Assembly: GCA_900551325.1 (NCBI GenBank)
Contig: URVM01000002.1
Location: 248,001-312,000, forward strand
DNA: 64,000 nt
Source of the DNA: an uncultured Eubacteriales bacterium
Lineage (GTDB): Bacteria; Bacillota; Clostridia; Lachnospirales; Cellulosilyticaceae
Direction of reading: 5' to 3'
Every line of letters begins with the position of its first letter. Positions within the stretch are counted from its first letter, which is position 1. Positions 19,104-28,111 of this stretch are shown here, piece by piece. Below the pieces are notes generated by a model. The model was not told the origin of the DNA and did no database searches. It was given only the letters and a program-made list of their open reading frames with translations. Both the position numbers and the translations under genes were made by a program.

Positions 19104-19361
19104 CTATTCTCTCAGCATATATTTTTGCAAGAGTTTCTCCGCTACTTCATTGCCTTCTTCTGTAAAACATACTGATTTGGATTTCTTACCTCCATAAATT
19201 ATCCCTATATCTTCTAATTCATTAAGTATGTCAAAGTCATAGCCTTTCCAACTTCTTTTAATAGTCTCCCCTATAACCTTTTCATCCCATGATGTTAAAT
19301 ACATAAGTAGCACTGTAAGCTCCTTGACTTTTTCCTCTATATTATTTATCTTTTGACCCAT
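19104..19361 (-). CDS. DUF6429 family protein
   Basis: 85 residues. The RSWKGYDFDILNELEDIG and FTEEGNEVAEKLL segments match DUF6429, small winged-helix-like proteins of unknown role found in accessory regions. It is the last gene of a six-gene co-directional cassette (R5-R6) led by a RelA/SpoT-domain gene. Confidence 0.75.
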   Translation of the reverse strand: MGQKINNIEEKVKELTVLLMYLTSWDEKVIGETIKRSWKGYDFDILNELEDIGIIYGGKKSKSVCFTEEGNEVAEKLLQKYMLRE

Positions 19362-19428
19362 ATTTATCCTCTCTACTCTACCTTTGTTAATCCCTCAGTA
19401 ATCACAAGATTATTTTATTCCTATGATT

Positions 19429-19650
19429 CTATAATTTGTATTTGTCGCTACTTTCCCCTTCATATGCACATACACCCATTCGTAGTGAATTAGCAACTAG
19501 GAATACCTCTTTACACTCTTCACATAATGCTATGACTCCTTCTTCTCCATAACCTATATACTCTGCTTCATTACTGCATCTTTCACAATCATATTCATAT
19601 ATAAATTCATCACCTATCTTTACAACTTGCTTAATTTTATACTTTTTCAT
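19429..19650 (-). CDS. small zinc-ribbon-like protein
   Basis: 73 residues with two Cys pairs, CERC and CEEC, spaced 24 residues apart as in zinc ribbons. Family not recognised. It lies between the 68-residue gene and the DUF6429 gene in the TOTE cassette. Confidence 0.6.
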   Translation of the reverse strand: MKKYKIKQVVKIGDEFIYEYDCERCSNEAEYIGYGEEGVIALCEECKEVFLVANSLRMGVCAYEGESSDKYKL

Positions 19651-19734
19651 ATGGTAGTTACTTCTAAAAAATCCTCCCCCCCCTTTTTCAACATCACTAT
19701 CATAGCATTCTTCACCGATGCGAAAAGAACTAAT

Positions 19735-19941
19735 TTAAAATGGCAACTCATCGTCATTTCCGTCTTGCTGCTCTTCTCTTTCTACTAGGCCCTCAGCTAT
19801 AGCCTCTTCCCACGTTATCCCATAAGCTGCTCCACCAGAGGTAACGCCTGCAATGAAGTAATAGTTTTCATCACTTTCAAACAATAAATCATTTTCCCAG
19901 TCAGGTTGCTTCTTAACTTTATTTCGCTTCTTTTTGCCCAT
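19735..19941 (-). CDS. 68-residue protein coupled to the TOTE gene
   Basis: Basic N-terminus (MGKKKRNKVKK) and acidic C-terminus (EEQQDGNDDELPF). The start codon follows directly on the stop of the helicase gene, so translation is probably coupled. Function unknown; a partner or regulator of the helicase is possible from position alone. Confidence 0.6.
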   Translation of the reverse strand: MGKKKRNKVKKQPDWENDLLFESDENYYFIAGVTSGGAAYGITWEEAIAEGLVEREEQQDGNDDELPF

Positions 19942-22842
19942 TTAACATTCCTCTCTTGTCCATTCATTGTATTCTAAAGTTTGTCTTAACTCTTCTGCTA
20001 CTTCCATGCTATCTATTCTCATAATTGTTTCAGTTTCCTGCCCATATCCTAGTAAGTGAATATTTCCATACCATACAAACCTTTCATCTATAATTCCAAA
20101 CTTTTGGTATACATCTTCTTTAAAGATAACTTCACACCCTATTTGTACTAACTCATTAACAACCTTGGTTACTGTACTTTTACTTATTTCTTTATATTGC
20201 TGGACAGGCTTTGTAATAATTTGCACCTTTATACCCGCCATGCTCCTACTCTCTAAATACTTTTTAACCATCGTAATGCTTGCTCTACTTAAAGATGGAC
20301 TAACTATTAGAATGTTCTTGTCTGCCTCATTTATATCTTTTAAGAATGTTTCAATAAAACTTTCACTTTCATAAATTTTTTGACTATTTTTATTAGCCTT
20401 ATTATCACATACTGTATAGCCTATAGATGCATACCCTTTTACTCTTTTATGATACATTTTCTCCAAAGTCTCTACATAAATATCCACATAATCATATACC
20501 AAAACATCTTGTTTACTTTCATAGTTTCGATGTAATCGGCCTGCATACTGAGCAAGTGTACCTTTCCACGCAATGGGCATGGCAAGAAATAATGTATCTA
20601 ACCTTGGAAAATCAAATCCTTCACCAATGTATTTCCCTGTAGCTACAATCACTAACTCTTCATCAGCCGGAATGGCTTGTAACTTAGCACTCATTTCACT
20701 TCTTTCTCTTGCTTTTAAACCTCCTGTCAATACAATGACATTTTTGCACCTAGTCCTTAACTTTTCCCCTAGATACTGTACATGTTCTGTTCTTTCAGAT
20801 ATAACAATCGGTGTTCTCCCTTTTTCTAAAGCTTGTACAATATCTCCTAGTATTAAACTATTCCTAAGTTCACTTTTATATAAGACTTTATATATTTCAT
20901 TGATTCTATACTTTTCAGCCACCAATTCTATAGGCATCTTAAAAGATGTAAATCTTGGAATAAGATAATGCTCAAACGGTCTTTCTTCTGCTTGTTTCTT
21001 GGCATCTACTCTATATCTAATAGGTCCACACTGCATAAATATAATCGGATGGTGTCCATCCTGTCTCGTAGGCGTTGCTGTTAACCCATACACATACTTT
21101 GCCATAGCTCCTTTAAGCACTTGTTCAAAGCTAAAAGCTGATACATGATGACATTCATCTACTATAATCATGCCATATGTTTTGATGAGTTCTTTCATCT
21201 CTTCCTTTTTAATCATCGATTGAATGATTGCTACATCTACAATGCCATGTGCTCTATTTTTACCTCCACCAATTTCTCCAATCATACTCTGTACCTTTCT
21301 CTTACGCTTACCTTCTAGTTTCTCAGGCACTTCCTCATTGATAACTAAAAATTCTTCTAGTCGCTCTTTCCACTGCTCAAGTAATTGTTTATTATGGACT
21401 AGAATAAGTGTATTAACCTTTCTAGTGGCTATAAAATGTGCTCCTATTACTGTTTTTCCAAAAGCTGTTGTTGCCGCTAATACTCCATTCTCATACTTTA
21501 ACATCTCCTCGGCCGCTGGTATTTGTTCATCTCTCAACTGTCCATTAAATGTTACATCTATGCTACGCCCACTATTTCTTGCTTCCTGTACAGTAATTTT
21601 TATATTTTGCTGTGTTAATAGATTCACTAACTTTTCTTCACACCCCCTTGGCAATGCTAATGTGTCCTCTGTTTCATCGAACCCATAGATAACTCGTGGC
21701 TTATCATAAGTAGGTATTCTCATTGCTTGTGTTTTGAAAAAATCTGGATTATTAAATGCTGCTATTCTCTTGAACTGATTTAATGCTCTTGCACTTATTC
21801 CCATCTTATCTATATAAAGCATATGGTTCTTTACTACTTTTACTTCCTGCGGAAAATCATTTGCTGCTAATTCTATTGTTTTGAGTGTCTTCCACTCATC
21901 TTGGCTCTTTTCATTAGATACTTTGCTTTCAGTCATTGTTCCCACTAATTTTTCTAATTGGTTGATATAGTCTTCTACTTCTTGAACAGATAATTTCTTA
22001 ATTTGACTCAAATACTTCCACTGATCCTCATAAGCCATAAAGTTACAATCTACAAATACACTATTACCCTTCTTACGTGCATTACCTTGTAGTGGCAATG
22101 CGATAAGGTTCCCAAAACCACCTTTTGGCATAGTGTCTTGATTTGGGAAGAGCCTATCATAAGATTCAAATCCTATTTCATGTCGCTTATTCATAGCATT
22201 TGTCAAAAGTAAGTTTCCTAGTTTTCTCGCTGTTGTAGCTGGTATATTAGTATCAAAAAATAACCATACATGAGCACCATTTCCTGATCTTGATTTCTCT
22301 ACGGCCACCTCTAATCCTTGTTCATTACAAGCTAGCCTAAATGCAGATACATCTTTTTGCCATTCCTTCTTATCAAAATCTACTGCTAGCAACCAGCATG
22401 TGTCATCCTCTAATAGTGGATATAATCCTACGACATCTCTCCCCAGTTCATCCATTCCCCTTAGATGTTTTTCTATAGCCTTAGTGTCTAATGCCACCAA
22501 TCGTCTATGCTTACACTTATCACATTTAACTAATTTTTTATTGCATAGTCCGGGCTTCCATTCATTAGCACATACAGGCGTATAACCTTTTTTGCCTTCT
22601 CTACTTTCCCATCTTTTTGCATACACATCTTCACGCCCTTTAAATAAAGATATATAAAGTTGTAACTTTTCTTCTTTTGGACTATATTTATTGAAACTAC
22701 TTTTAGCTTCTTGATATGTCTGTTCTTTTTCTTTAACTACAAGCACTCCAAACCTTTCTTTTAATACTTTGTTTTCATATTCAAGTTCTGCATAGGCTTT
22801 TAGTAGTGTATTATACTTATTTAACAGCTCCTCATAGTTCAT
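19942..22842 (-). CDS. TOTE conflict-system protein: primase, SF2 helicase and PLD-like nuclease
   Basis: 966 residues. A coiled-coil start (1-50) leads into an archaeo-eukaryotic primase domain of the TOTE type (about 55-330): KEEKLQLYISLFKGREDVYA, the metal-binding LLAVDFD and SRSGNGAHVWLFF, with a Cys-rich knuckle CDKCKH. An SF2 helicase follows (about 450-830): ATTAFGKT Walker A, DECHH, GLTATPTRQDG and YAGRLHR. The C-terminal 130 residues resemble a phospholipase D-like nuclease (KVQIITKP, FKEDVYQKFGIIDERFVWYG). TOTE systems are predicted anti-element defences. No frameshift is seen, so this copy may be functional. Confidence 0.8.
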   Translation of the reverse strand: MNYEELLNKYNTLLKAYAELEYENKVLKERFGVLVVKEKEQTYQEAKSSFNKYSPKEEKLQLYISLFKGREDVYAKRWESREGKKGYTPVCANEWKPGLCNKKLVKCDKCKHRRLVALDTKAIEKHLRGMDELGRDVVGLYPLLEDDTCWLLAVDFDKKEWQKDVSAFRLACNEQGLEVAVEKSRSGNGAHVWLFFDTNIPATTARKLGNLLLTNAMNKRHEIGFESYDRLFPNQDTMPKGGFGNLIALPLQGNARKKGNSVFVDCNFMAYEDQWKYLSQIKKLSVQEVEDYINQLEKLVGTMTESKVSNEKSQDEWKTLKTIELAANDFPQEVKVVKNHMLYIDKMGISARALNQFKRIAAFNNPDFFKTQAMRIPTYDKPRVIYGFDETEDTLALPRGCEEKLVNLLTQQNIKITVQEARNSGRSIDVTFNGQLRDEQIPAAEEMLKYENGVLAATTAFGKTVIGAHFIATRKVNTLILVHNKQLLEQWKERLEEFLVINEEVPEKLEGKRKRKVQSMIGEIGGGKNRAHGIVDVAIIQSMIKKEEMKELIKTYGMIIVDECHHVSAFSFEQVLKGAMAKYVYGLTATPTRQDGHHPIIFMQCGPIRYRVDAKKQAEERPFEHYLIPRFTSFKMPIELVAEKYRINEIYKVLYKSELRNSLILGDIVQALEKGRTPIVISERTEHVQYLGEKLRTRCKNVIVLTGGLKARERSEMSAKLQAIPADEELVIVATGKYIGEGFDFPRLDTLFLAMPIAWKGTLAQYAGRLHRNYESKQDVLVYDYVDIYVETLEKMYHKRVKGYASIGYTVCDNKANKNSQKIYESESFIETFLKDINEADKNILIVSPSLSRASITMVKKYLESRSMAGIKVQIITKPVQQYKEISKSTVTKVVNELVQIGCEVIFKEDVYQKFGIIDERFVWYGNIHLLGYGQETETIMRIDSMEVAEELRQTLEYNEWTREEC

Positions 22843-22880
22843 GCTCTTATGCTCCCTCTCAACTATTTTAGATACAACAA

Positions 22881-22902
22881 ATCCCTTCTCTGAGGAAGGG
22901 AT
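22881..22902. terminator. hairpin between the 75-residue gene and the TOTE gene
   Basis: ATCCCTTC pairs with GAAGGGAT (about 8 bases) in the 106-base gap. The T run is weak, so this could be an attenuator inside the operon. Confidence 0.4.
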
Positions 22903-22948
22903 GGTTTACTGGATCATATAGTCAATCATTTTAAACACTATCTTTACT

Positions 22949-23176
22949 TTATTGGACCGTTGCTACAAGTTCAGCCATACTACTTACTTTTCTAAAAGGT
23001 GCGAACTCTCCATATACTTTTTTTATAGAAGATTCACTTGGGCCATTTAGTATACCGAGTTGATATTCTGCTTTTCGGTAAGTCCTCATTGCTTGAATAG
23101 CACTTTTCATAGATGTTTCTAATATAGCAGTACCACCTGTTCCCGTACGCCTCGCATATAAATAAACTTTACCCAT
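22949..23176 (-). CDS. 75-residue protein, possible partner of the RelA/SpoT-domain gene
   Basis: Start chosen at the ATG at 23,176 (MGKVYLYARRTGTGGTAILE) because AGGAGGTGAG lies just upstream. Before the IS insertion this ribosome site lay in the last codons of the RelA/SpoT-type gene, whose reconstructed stop (TGA) would touch this ATG. Such coupling is typical of toxin-antitoxin pairs. The family is not recognised. The IS now separates it from its original promoter. Confidence 0.55.
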   Translation of the reverse strand: MGKVYLYARRTGTGGTAILETSMKSAIQAMRTYRKAEYQLGILNGPSESSIKKVYGEFAPFRKVSSMAELVATVQ

Positions 23177-23221
23177 TTCACTCACCTCCTTGTGATGCAT
23201 ATACGATTTCATATAAATATC

Positions 23222-24374
23222 TAATATAACGCGTTGTGCTAGTTAAATTTACAAATTGAAAACGCTCTAACATTATGATATTGTCCCATTGACTCTACAA
23301 ATTCTCATGAATAGGGGGACAACACCGTGTTAGAGCTTAATCGTTATTATATCCATGAAGAGCTAAGTTTATCAGACTTTTTTCTTGTTACTTATGTTAT
23401 TATTGATGATTTATATCATCAAGTTATTCCAGATGAAATACGTTTTCGTCGTAACTATAACCAAGCTAAGCTTTCAGACAGTGAAATTATAACACTTGCT
23501 CTTGTAGGTGAAATGCAAGGTATAACATCTGAAAAATCTTGGATTGCTTTTGTTCGTAAGAATTATAAATATCTCTTTCCTAATCTCTGTGATCGTACAA
23601 GGTTTAATAGGACAAGAAGACATTTAAATAATGTTATAGATACTATTCGAAATGAACTTTGTAAGCAATTAGGTTGTTTTGATGCTGCTGTTTTTATTGT
23701 TGACAGTATGCCAATACCTGTATGTGAGTTTGGTAGAGCTCATTTTGTGACATCATTTAAGGACTTAGCAAGCTATGGTTATTGTGCATCTAAAAAGAAG
23801 ACTTACTTTGGGTTTAAACTTCATGCACTAGTTACTTTAGAAGGATTTATCACAAAATTTGTTTTAACTCCAGCCCACATAGATGATCGAGAAGCTTTGT
23901 GGGAAATATCACCTCAAAATGCGAGGACTATTGTATTAGGTGATAAAGGGTATATAGGTGACATATTAGCCCAAAATCTCGAAAAACAAGGTGAAATGAA
24001 ACTTATGGCATTAAAGCGTGGCAATAGTAAGAATCCTTATCCAAAGCCTATCAGAAATTGGATAAGTAAGCATCGTAGACGAATTGAAACAACATTTTCA
24101 CAACTGGTAGAACAGTTTAATATGGATGAAGTTCTAGCAAAATCAAAGTCTGGACTTATTGCACGTATTAACACTAAGTTGTTAATGCACAACCTTGCCT
24201 ATTTCATCAATAAGTGTTTAGGAAAAAATCAAGATACTGGAATAGGTCAGATTAAACATCTCATATTTGGATAAATAAACTATTGTTAAAATAAAATAGG
24301 ATAAATCTAATCTTTAGTATTACCATATTTATCCTATATAAAATAGAATTAACTAGCACAATAAGTAATATAAC
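23222..24374 (+). mobile_element. IS982-family insertion sequence with flanking 9-base direct repeat
   Basis: The element is about 23,231-24,365. Its ends carry the inverted repeat TTGTGCTAGTTAA (23,234-23,246, reversed at 24,349-24,361). TAATATAAC occurs directly outside both ends (23,222-23,230 and 24,366-24,374) and is the likely target duplication. It is inserted in the last codons of the RelA/SpoT-type gene. Confidence 0.8.
23327..24274 (+). CDS. IS982-family transposase
   Basis: 315 residues, full length for IS982. The family N-terminus (KLSDSEIITLALVGEMQGI), the zone around VDSMPIPVC, LGDKGYIGD and the C-terminal RRRIETTFSQLVEQF supply the DDE residues. The start is the GTG-preceded TTAGAG frame near 23,327 with AGGGGG upstream. 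No frameshift, so the element is probably still able to move. It is opposite in direction to its neighbours. Confidence 0.92.
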   Translation: MLELNRYYIHEELSLSDFFLVTYVIIDDLYHQVIPDEIRFRRNYNQAKLSDSEIITLALVGEMQGITSEKSWIAFVRKNYKYLFPNLCDRTRFNRTRRHLNNVIDTIRNELCKQLGCFDAAVFIVDSMPIPVCEFGRAHFVTSFKDLASYGYCASKKKTYFGFKLHALVTLEGFITKFVLTPAHIDDREALWEISPQNARTIVLGDKGYIGDILAQNLEKQGEMKLMALKRGNSKNPYPKPIRNWISKHRRRIETTFSQLVEQFNMDEVLAKSKSGLIARINTKLLMHNLAYFINKCLGKNQDTGIGQIKHLIFG

Positions 24375-25044
24375 CTATTTCAACACCCTCTGGCATAATA
24401 GGTATTTTGTCTAACCACATTCTAAGAGCTAATCCATACTCTGCTGAGCTACTATCTTTATTTGCTTTATATATTATATCATGTGTATAGAAATTAAGTA
24501 AAGCATCGTCTTGATTCCATATCTGTAATTCAATCGGAAATCCCATAGGGTTTTCTTTAAAGTAAACATGTATCCCCCTATAACCATCATCTCTTGCTTT
24601 AGGTACCTCATGAAAATCTACTATCTTTATATTATATGCACAATCTTTTTTCAGTTGATTAACCCATAGTAAGATTTCTTCATAGGATCGATTCATAATT
24701 AAACGTATTCCTATAATGTCATTTATGACTTCTCTTAATTGTTTACTCTTACCTAAATTTTTATTCCACTTCTCCTTTAATGACTGGTAACTTTTTATTC
24801 GTTGAGACGCATTAATGTGAGATGATTCCATTTCAGTTAACACTGTTCCTAATGCATTAATTTCTATTTCTTTTTGATCTAGAAAATCAAGTATTTCATC
24901 AAATATATTTTCAAATTCAAAATTCTCTATCGTCTTTTTTGTACTTCTAACTATATTTAGAGAATACTCATTAACGTTCTTAATTGCCTCTAGCAATGGA
25001 GTAATTCTGTCCATATCAATACTAACTCTATCATTAGTTCCCAT
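24349..25044 (-). CDS. RelA/SpoT-domain nucleotidyltransferase (possible toxSAS toxin), 3' end replaced by IS
   Basis: 231 residues. An N-terminal helical part (1-100) precedes a RelA/SpoT synthetase-like domain: RIKSYQSLKEKW, NDIIGIRLIM, ARDDGYRGIHVYF and FPIELQIWNQ. Such single-domain proteins make alarmones or pyrophosphorylate tRNA ends as toxins. The present C-terminus ends GYITYCAS with the stop inside the IS inverted repeat. Rejoining the flanks across the duplicated TAATATAAC gives GYIRYLYEIVYASQGGE and a stop coupled to the next gene. Loss of about 14 tail residues may or may not abolish activity. GAGGAA lies before the ATG. Confidence 0.75.
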   Translation of the reverse strand: MGTNDRVSIDMDRITPLLEAIKNVNEYSLNIVRSTKKTIENFEFENIFDEILDFLDQKEIEINALGTVLTEMESSHINASQRIKSYQSLKEKWNKNLGKSKQLREVINDIIGIRLIMNRSYEEILLWVNQLKKDCAYNIKIVDFHEVPKARDDGYRGIHVYFKENPMGFPIELQIWNQDDALLNFYTHDIIYKANKDSSSAEYGLALRMWLDKIPIMPEGVEIGYITYCAS

Positions 25045-25096
25045 TGATTCAATTCCTCTTCTTTACATTCATATTTTCGATTTGTCCAACATATAT

Positions 25097-25152
25097 AAAA
25101 AAACTCACCCTGGTCCGCTATACAACATTGTCTAAGCAAGGTGAGTATTGTT
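25097..25152 (-). ncRNA. short leader RNA ending in a terminator before the RelA/SpoT-type gene
   Basis: From the promoter at 25,159-25,187 a transcript would start near 25,152 and meet a 10-pair stem (ACTCACCTTG with CAGGGTGAGT, 25,103-25,146) followed at once by T residues. The result is a roughly 55-base RNA or an attenuator ahead of the RelA/SpoT gene. An RNA antitoxin or a regulated terminator are both possible. Confidence 0.55.
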
Positions 25153-25158
25153 TTTATG

Positions 25159-25187
25159 ATTTTACCAAACTCTTTAGATGGTGTCAA
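25159..25187 (-). promoter_or_regulatory. sigma-A promoter for the TOTE/RelA cassette
   Basis: TTGACA (25,187-25,182) and TAAAAT (25,164-25,159) with a 17-base spacer, reading toward the leader RNA and the six-gene operon. Confidence 0.7.
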
Positions 25188-25231
25188 TTATACCAGTTAA
25201 TCTTAGGATCCCCCCTTATCAAAACCATTTA

Positions 25232-25386
25232 ACCCCACACTCCACCCCTAACTAAAAAATCAAGACTTATAGGTTTTTCATCGCCTATAATCCTTGATTT
25301 TACGTTCATTATTTAACTAATTTCACAACCGTTTCTACATGGGTTGAGTACTGGTGGTAGTCATAATTGATGTAGTTTGTTTACCT
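25232..25386 (-). repeat. R6: attachment-site-like repeat, rlmD 3'-end tail with terminator
   Basis: The clearest copy. The arm DYHQYSTH continues into VETVVKLVK and stop, so HVETVVKLVK is a textbook RlmD C-terminus. A terminator and the edge CCCACACTCCACC follow. The blaR1-like gene stops 27 bases before the arm. Confidence 0.78.
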
Positions 25387-25413
25387 AAAAAACTTCACTA
25401 ATACACTATACAG

Positions 25414-27684
25414 TTAGTTATTTTCTCCCTCAAAAATCTGATACATCATATCTCCACGTACATATGCGAGTGTGCTTAATGTCAAGTCAGAAGAATATAA
25501 ATAGCCATATTCATCCGTATTAAATTGAGCAGCATTATAGCTATACATTCCAAGCTCTGTAGAATCAATCACGCCTTCTATTGGAACACCTCTAAAACGA
25601 TTTTCCATTTGCTCATAGGGTACTTCCTTCAGTGTATTGTTTGTAACTACGTATATATACATATTTTCACTTTCCATTGGATGCAAATACACAGTGTTGC
25701 CATCCTCACTAACTGAAGCCTCGCAATAGTTACTTCCCTGTATTTGGTCACAATTCAATGATTTTAAGTCAATACTACGAATAATTTGAAGTTTATTAAG
25801 ATCATATACAAATAGTCCAAAGTAACTGTGAAATATGACAATATCATCCGAAGCATAGTCAAGTTCAGGCATAGCTACGCCTAAACTTTGCTGTACAGAT
25901 AATTTGGGCGTAGTAGGTTCTATCTTTGTGTCTAAAATTGTCTCATGAAACATATCTAGTAACACCTGAAGCCTTTTAGAACTTTCAGCATAACGCCTAA
26001 CATCCCCCCCCACTGTTGCCTCTGCCCATTCACGTGTACTGATAAAACCTACTTCACGTTTTCCGTCTGTTAATACTGTACGAACACTATCTGCATTATC
26101 AATGAGTGCCAGTAAAATCAGTGCATTTTTGTGAAAAAAATTTGATTTTACATTTTCCTCTGTATCATATTGCGTCACTACTTCTGATGAAGCTGAATAA
26201 ACAATTTCAATCCCATATGGCTGTTTACTTGTATTTAACGTGAAGTGGTCATAGCTCACATCTTGTGGTACAGGCAATAAGCTAATAAGTGTTCCAACTG
26301 CTGAATTGTCACCTATATATTGTGTGCGAGCCTTCCATAGTTGTTCAGCAGAGCCAATCTCCATTATCGATTCAATACTTCCCACTTGCTTCTCAAAAAA
26401 ATTTCTCACATCATTGGGTTGCTTAATACTGTAAGAAAAACTAGGCTTCACATCATTATCTATCCAAACTATTGAAAAATCCTTGTTAAAGTTAACATCT
26501 ATATTTCCCATATCTTCATTATAAATCCCTTTGAATACAAGGCTAATTTGATTTGTATGATCCCTATTCATATCACGACTCTTAGAAACTGGAGATTTGT
26601 TCACCTGTAATTCTCTTAAATAGTCAGCCACTTCTTCTGTTTCTGCCTTATTTAAATCTATCACTTTATTTTCAAAAATGAATGTCCCATAGGCACTATG
26701 TTCCAATGATTCCACTGGAAATGCGACAACATCAGATAGTTTTACAGCATTAATAGGATTTGCTATAAGTCCAATACTGACACCTACAACTAAAATAGCT
26801 GTGCTTACGATTACCCAAAGCCCTGGTTTCTTATAATCTAACACATTTTTAATTCTTCCTTTTACATTACCTTCTACAAATGCAAGTGGACTTCCATTCA
26901 AAATATGTCTATCCGTCGCAAGAGCTAATAATGAAGTGGCATATGTTTTTTTGATTGTTGGATCAAGTAATTTAAGTACCCTTTCATCACAAGCATACTC
27001 CATATCTATGCTCATGAGTCTGTATGAAACCCATACCAGCGGATTAAACCAATGTATGGATGTAACAAAGAAAGCTATCATTTTTATAAGGTGATCTTTT
27101 CGTTGGATATGAGTTTGCTCATGTAGAAGAATATAATCTCTTTCCTCCTTCTTCAAATGAGTTGGCAAATAAATTTTGGGTTTCACTACTCCAAGCACAA
27201 AAGGCGTCTTTAAGTACGCATACTCATAAATATTTTGTCCCATCCATTGTGCACCCTTAAGCTGTCTTTTCAATTTCCAAATAGATAAGATACTATAGCT
27301 AACTAATAGGATTACCCCAAATAGCCATACAGCTGTGCCAATTTCTAAGTAGATTTGAAGCGGATTAACACTATCTCCTATATTAGGTACAGGAAGTATC
27401 TTATTGATAGATGCGTCAATAACTTGTATCCCACTATTAATCTGAGGATTTTGTTCATAAATGATGCTGCTAGAAATTGTAGCAGTCTGAGTATTTTGTG
27501 GCATAAGGCTAAACATACTTTCAAAGGTAAAAGGTATTATCAAGCGAAACCCAACCACACTCCATAATATATAAGTAATTATTTTAGGTGCTTTTTTGAG
27601 TAGTAACCTCATAAGCATCACAAAAAGGATAACGTAGCTTGCTGTAAAACTCATGTTTAAAACTATAAGAAACAATTCACTCAT
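25414..27684 (-). CDS. BlaR1/MecR1-type M56 sensor metallopeptidase
   Basis: 757 residues from the ATG at 27,684 (AAGGAGGTGTAGC upstream). Residues 1-320 hold four membrane segments and the M56 zinc protease core: LLHEQTHIQRKDH with HEXXH, and DMEYACDERVL. The 430-residue extracellular part is not a penicillin-binding sensor; no SxxK/SxN/KTG set is evident, so the signal is unknown. It should cleave the BlaI-type repressor encoded just upstream. The stop of blaI nearly touches this start, so the genes are coupled. No beta-lactamase gene is adjacent. Confidence 0.88.
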   Translation of the reverse strand: MSELFLIVLNMSFTASYVILFVMLMRLLLKKAPKIITYILWSVVGFRLIIPFTFESMFSLMPQNTQTATISSSIIYEQNPQINSGIQVIDASINKILPVPNIGDSVNPLQIYLEIGTAVWLFGVILLVSYSILSIWKLKRQLKGAQWMGQNIYEYAYLKTPFVLGVVKPKIYLPTHLKKEERDYILLHEQTHIQRKDHLIKMIAFFVTSIHWFNPLVWVSYRLMSIDMEYACDERVLKLLDPTIKKTYATSLLALATDRHILNGSPLAFVEGNVKGRIKNVLDYKKPGLWVIVSTAILVVGVSIGLIANPINAVKLSDVVAFPVESLEHSAYGTFIFENKVIDLNKAETEEVADYLRELQVNKSPVSKSRDMNRDHTNQISLVFKGIYNEDMGNIDVNFNKDFSIVWIDNDVKPSFSYSIKQPNDVRNFFEKQVGSIESIMEIGSAEQLWKARTQYIGDNSAVGTLISLLPVPQDVSYDHFTLNTSKQPYGIEIVYSASSEVVTQYDTEENVKSNFFHKNALILLALIDNADSVRTVLTDGKREVGFISTREWAEATVGGDVRRYAESSKRLQVLLDMFHETILDTKIEPTTPKLSVQQSLGVAMPELDYASDDIVIFHSYFGLFVYDLNKLQIIRSIDLKSLNCDQIQGSNYCEASVSEDGNTVYLHPMESENMYIYVVTNNTLKEVPYEQMENRFRGVPIEGVIDSTELGMYSYNAAQFNTDEYGYLYSSDLTLSTLAYVRGDMMYQIFEGENN

Positions 27685-27685
27685 G

Positions 27686-28048
27686 CTACACCTCCTTATA
27701 TTCATCAATAAGTTTTTTCAATTCTTCCGCCTGATGTTTATTTAATTTTCGACCTCCCATAAAAGCTGTTAGAAACTTAGGTAAAGACCCACCAAAAGTA
27801 TCTTCAACAAACCGTATACTTTGTTTCGCATAGTATTGCTCCTTTGTTATTACAGATGAAACAATAGCATCCTTATTTTGAAAAATACCTCTTTCACATA
27901 GCTTCTTCAATACTGTATAGGTTGTAGACTTTTTCCACTTCATTTCTTTTTCACATAGCTTTACAAGTTCTCCTGATCCAATGGGCTCTTGCTCCCAAAT
28001 GAGTTCTGCAAATTTTTCCTCACTTTCAGCTAGTTTATATATACTCAT
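27686..28048 (-). CDS. BlaI/MecI-type winged-helix repressor
   Basis: 120 residues with the family signature: LAESEEKFAELIWEQEPIGS, WKKSTTYTVLKKLCERGI and a C-terminal dimer and cleavage region. It should repress its own operon by binding the paired palindromes 15-65 bases upstream and be inactivated by the M56 protease. AGGAGGGAT precedes the ATG. Confidence 0.9.
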   Translation of the reverse strand: MSIYKLAESEEKFAELIWEQEPIGSGELVKLCEKEMKWKKSTTYTVLKKLCERGIFQNKDAIVSSVITKEQYYAKQSIRFVEDTFGGSLPKFLTAFMGGRKLNKHQAEELKKLIDEYKEV

Positions 28049-28064
28049 ACCTATCCCTCCTCAG

Positions 28065-28111
28065 GTCTATATGCTATAGACTTCATTATTGGTAGTCTAT
28101 AGCATATAGAC
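28065..28111 (-). promoter_or_regulatory. paired BlaI-type operators
   Basis: Two 17-base palindromes, GTCTATATGCTATAGAC (28,065-28,081) and GTCTATAGCATATAGAC (28,095-28,111), 13 bases apart and themselves mirror images. They lie just upstream of the BlaI-type gene. Confidence 0.8.

Noticed and set aside
20165..21688. Several plus-strand ORFs opposite the TOTE gene
   Set aside because: Shadows of a long conserved coding frame; no ribosome sites.
25414..28048. Beta-lactam resistance locus
   Set aside because: BlaR1/BlaI are present but no beta-lactamase or altered penicillin-binding protein is adjacent and the sensor part lacks the penicillin-binding motifs.
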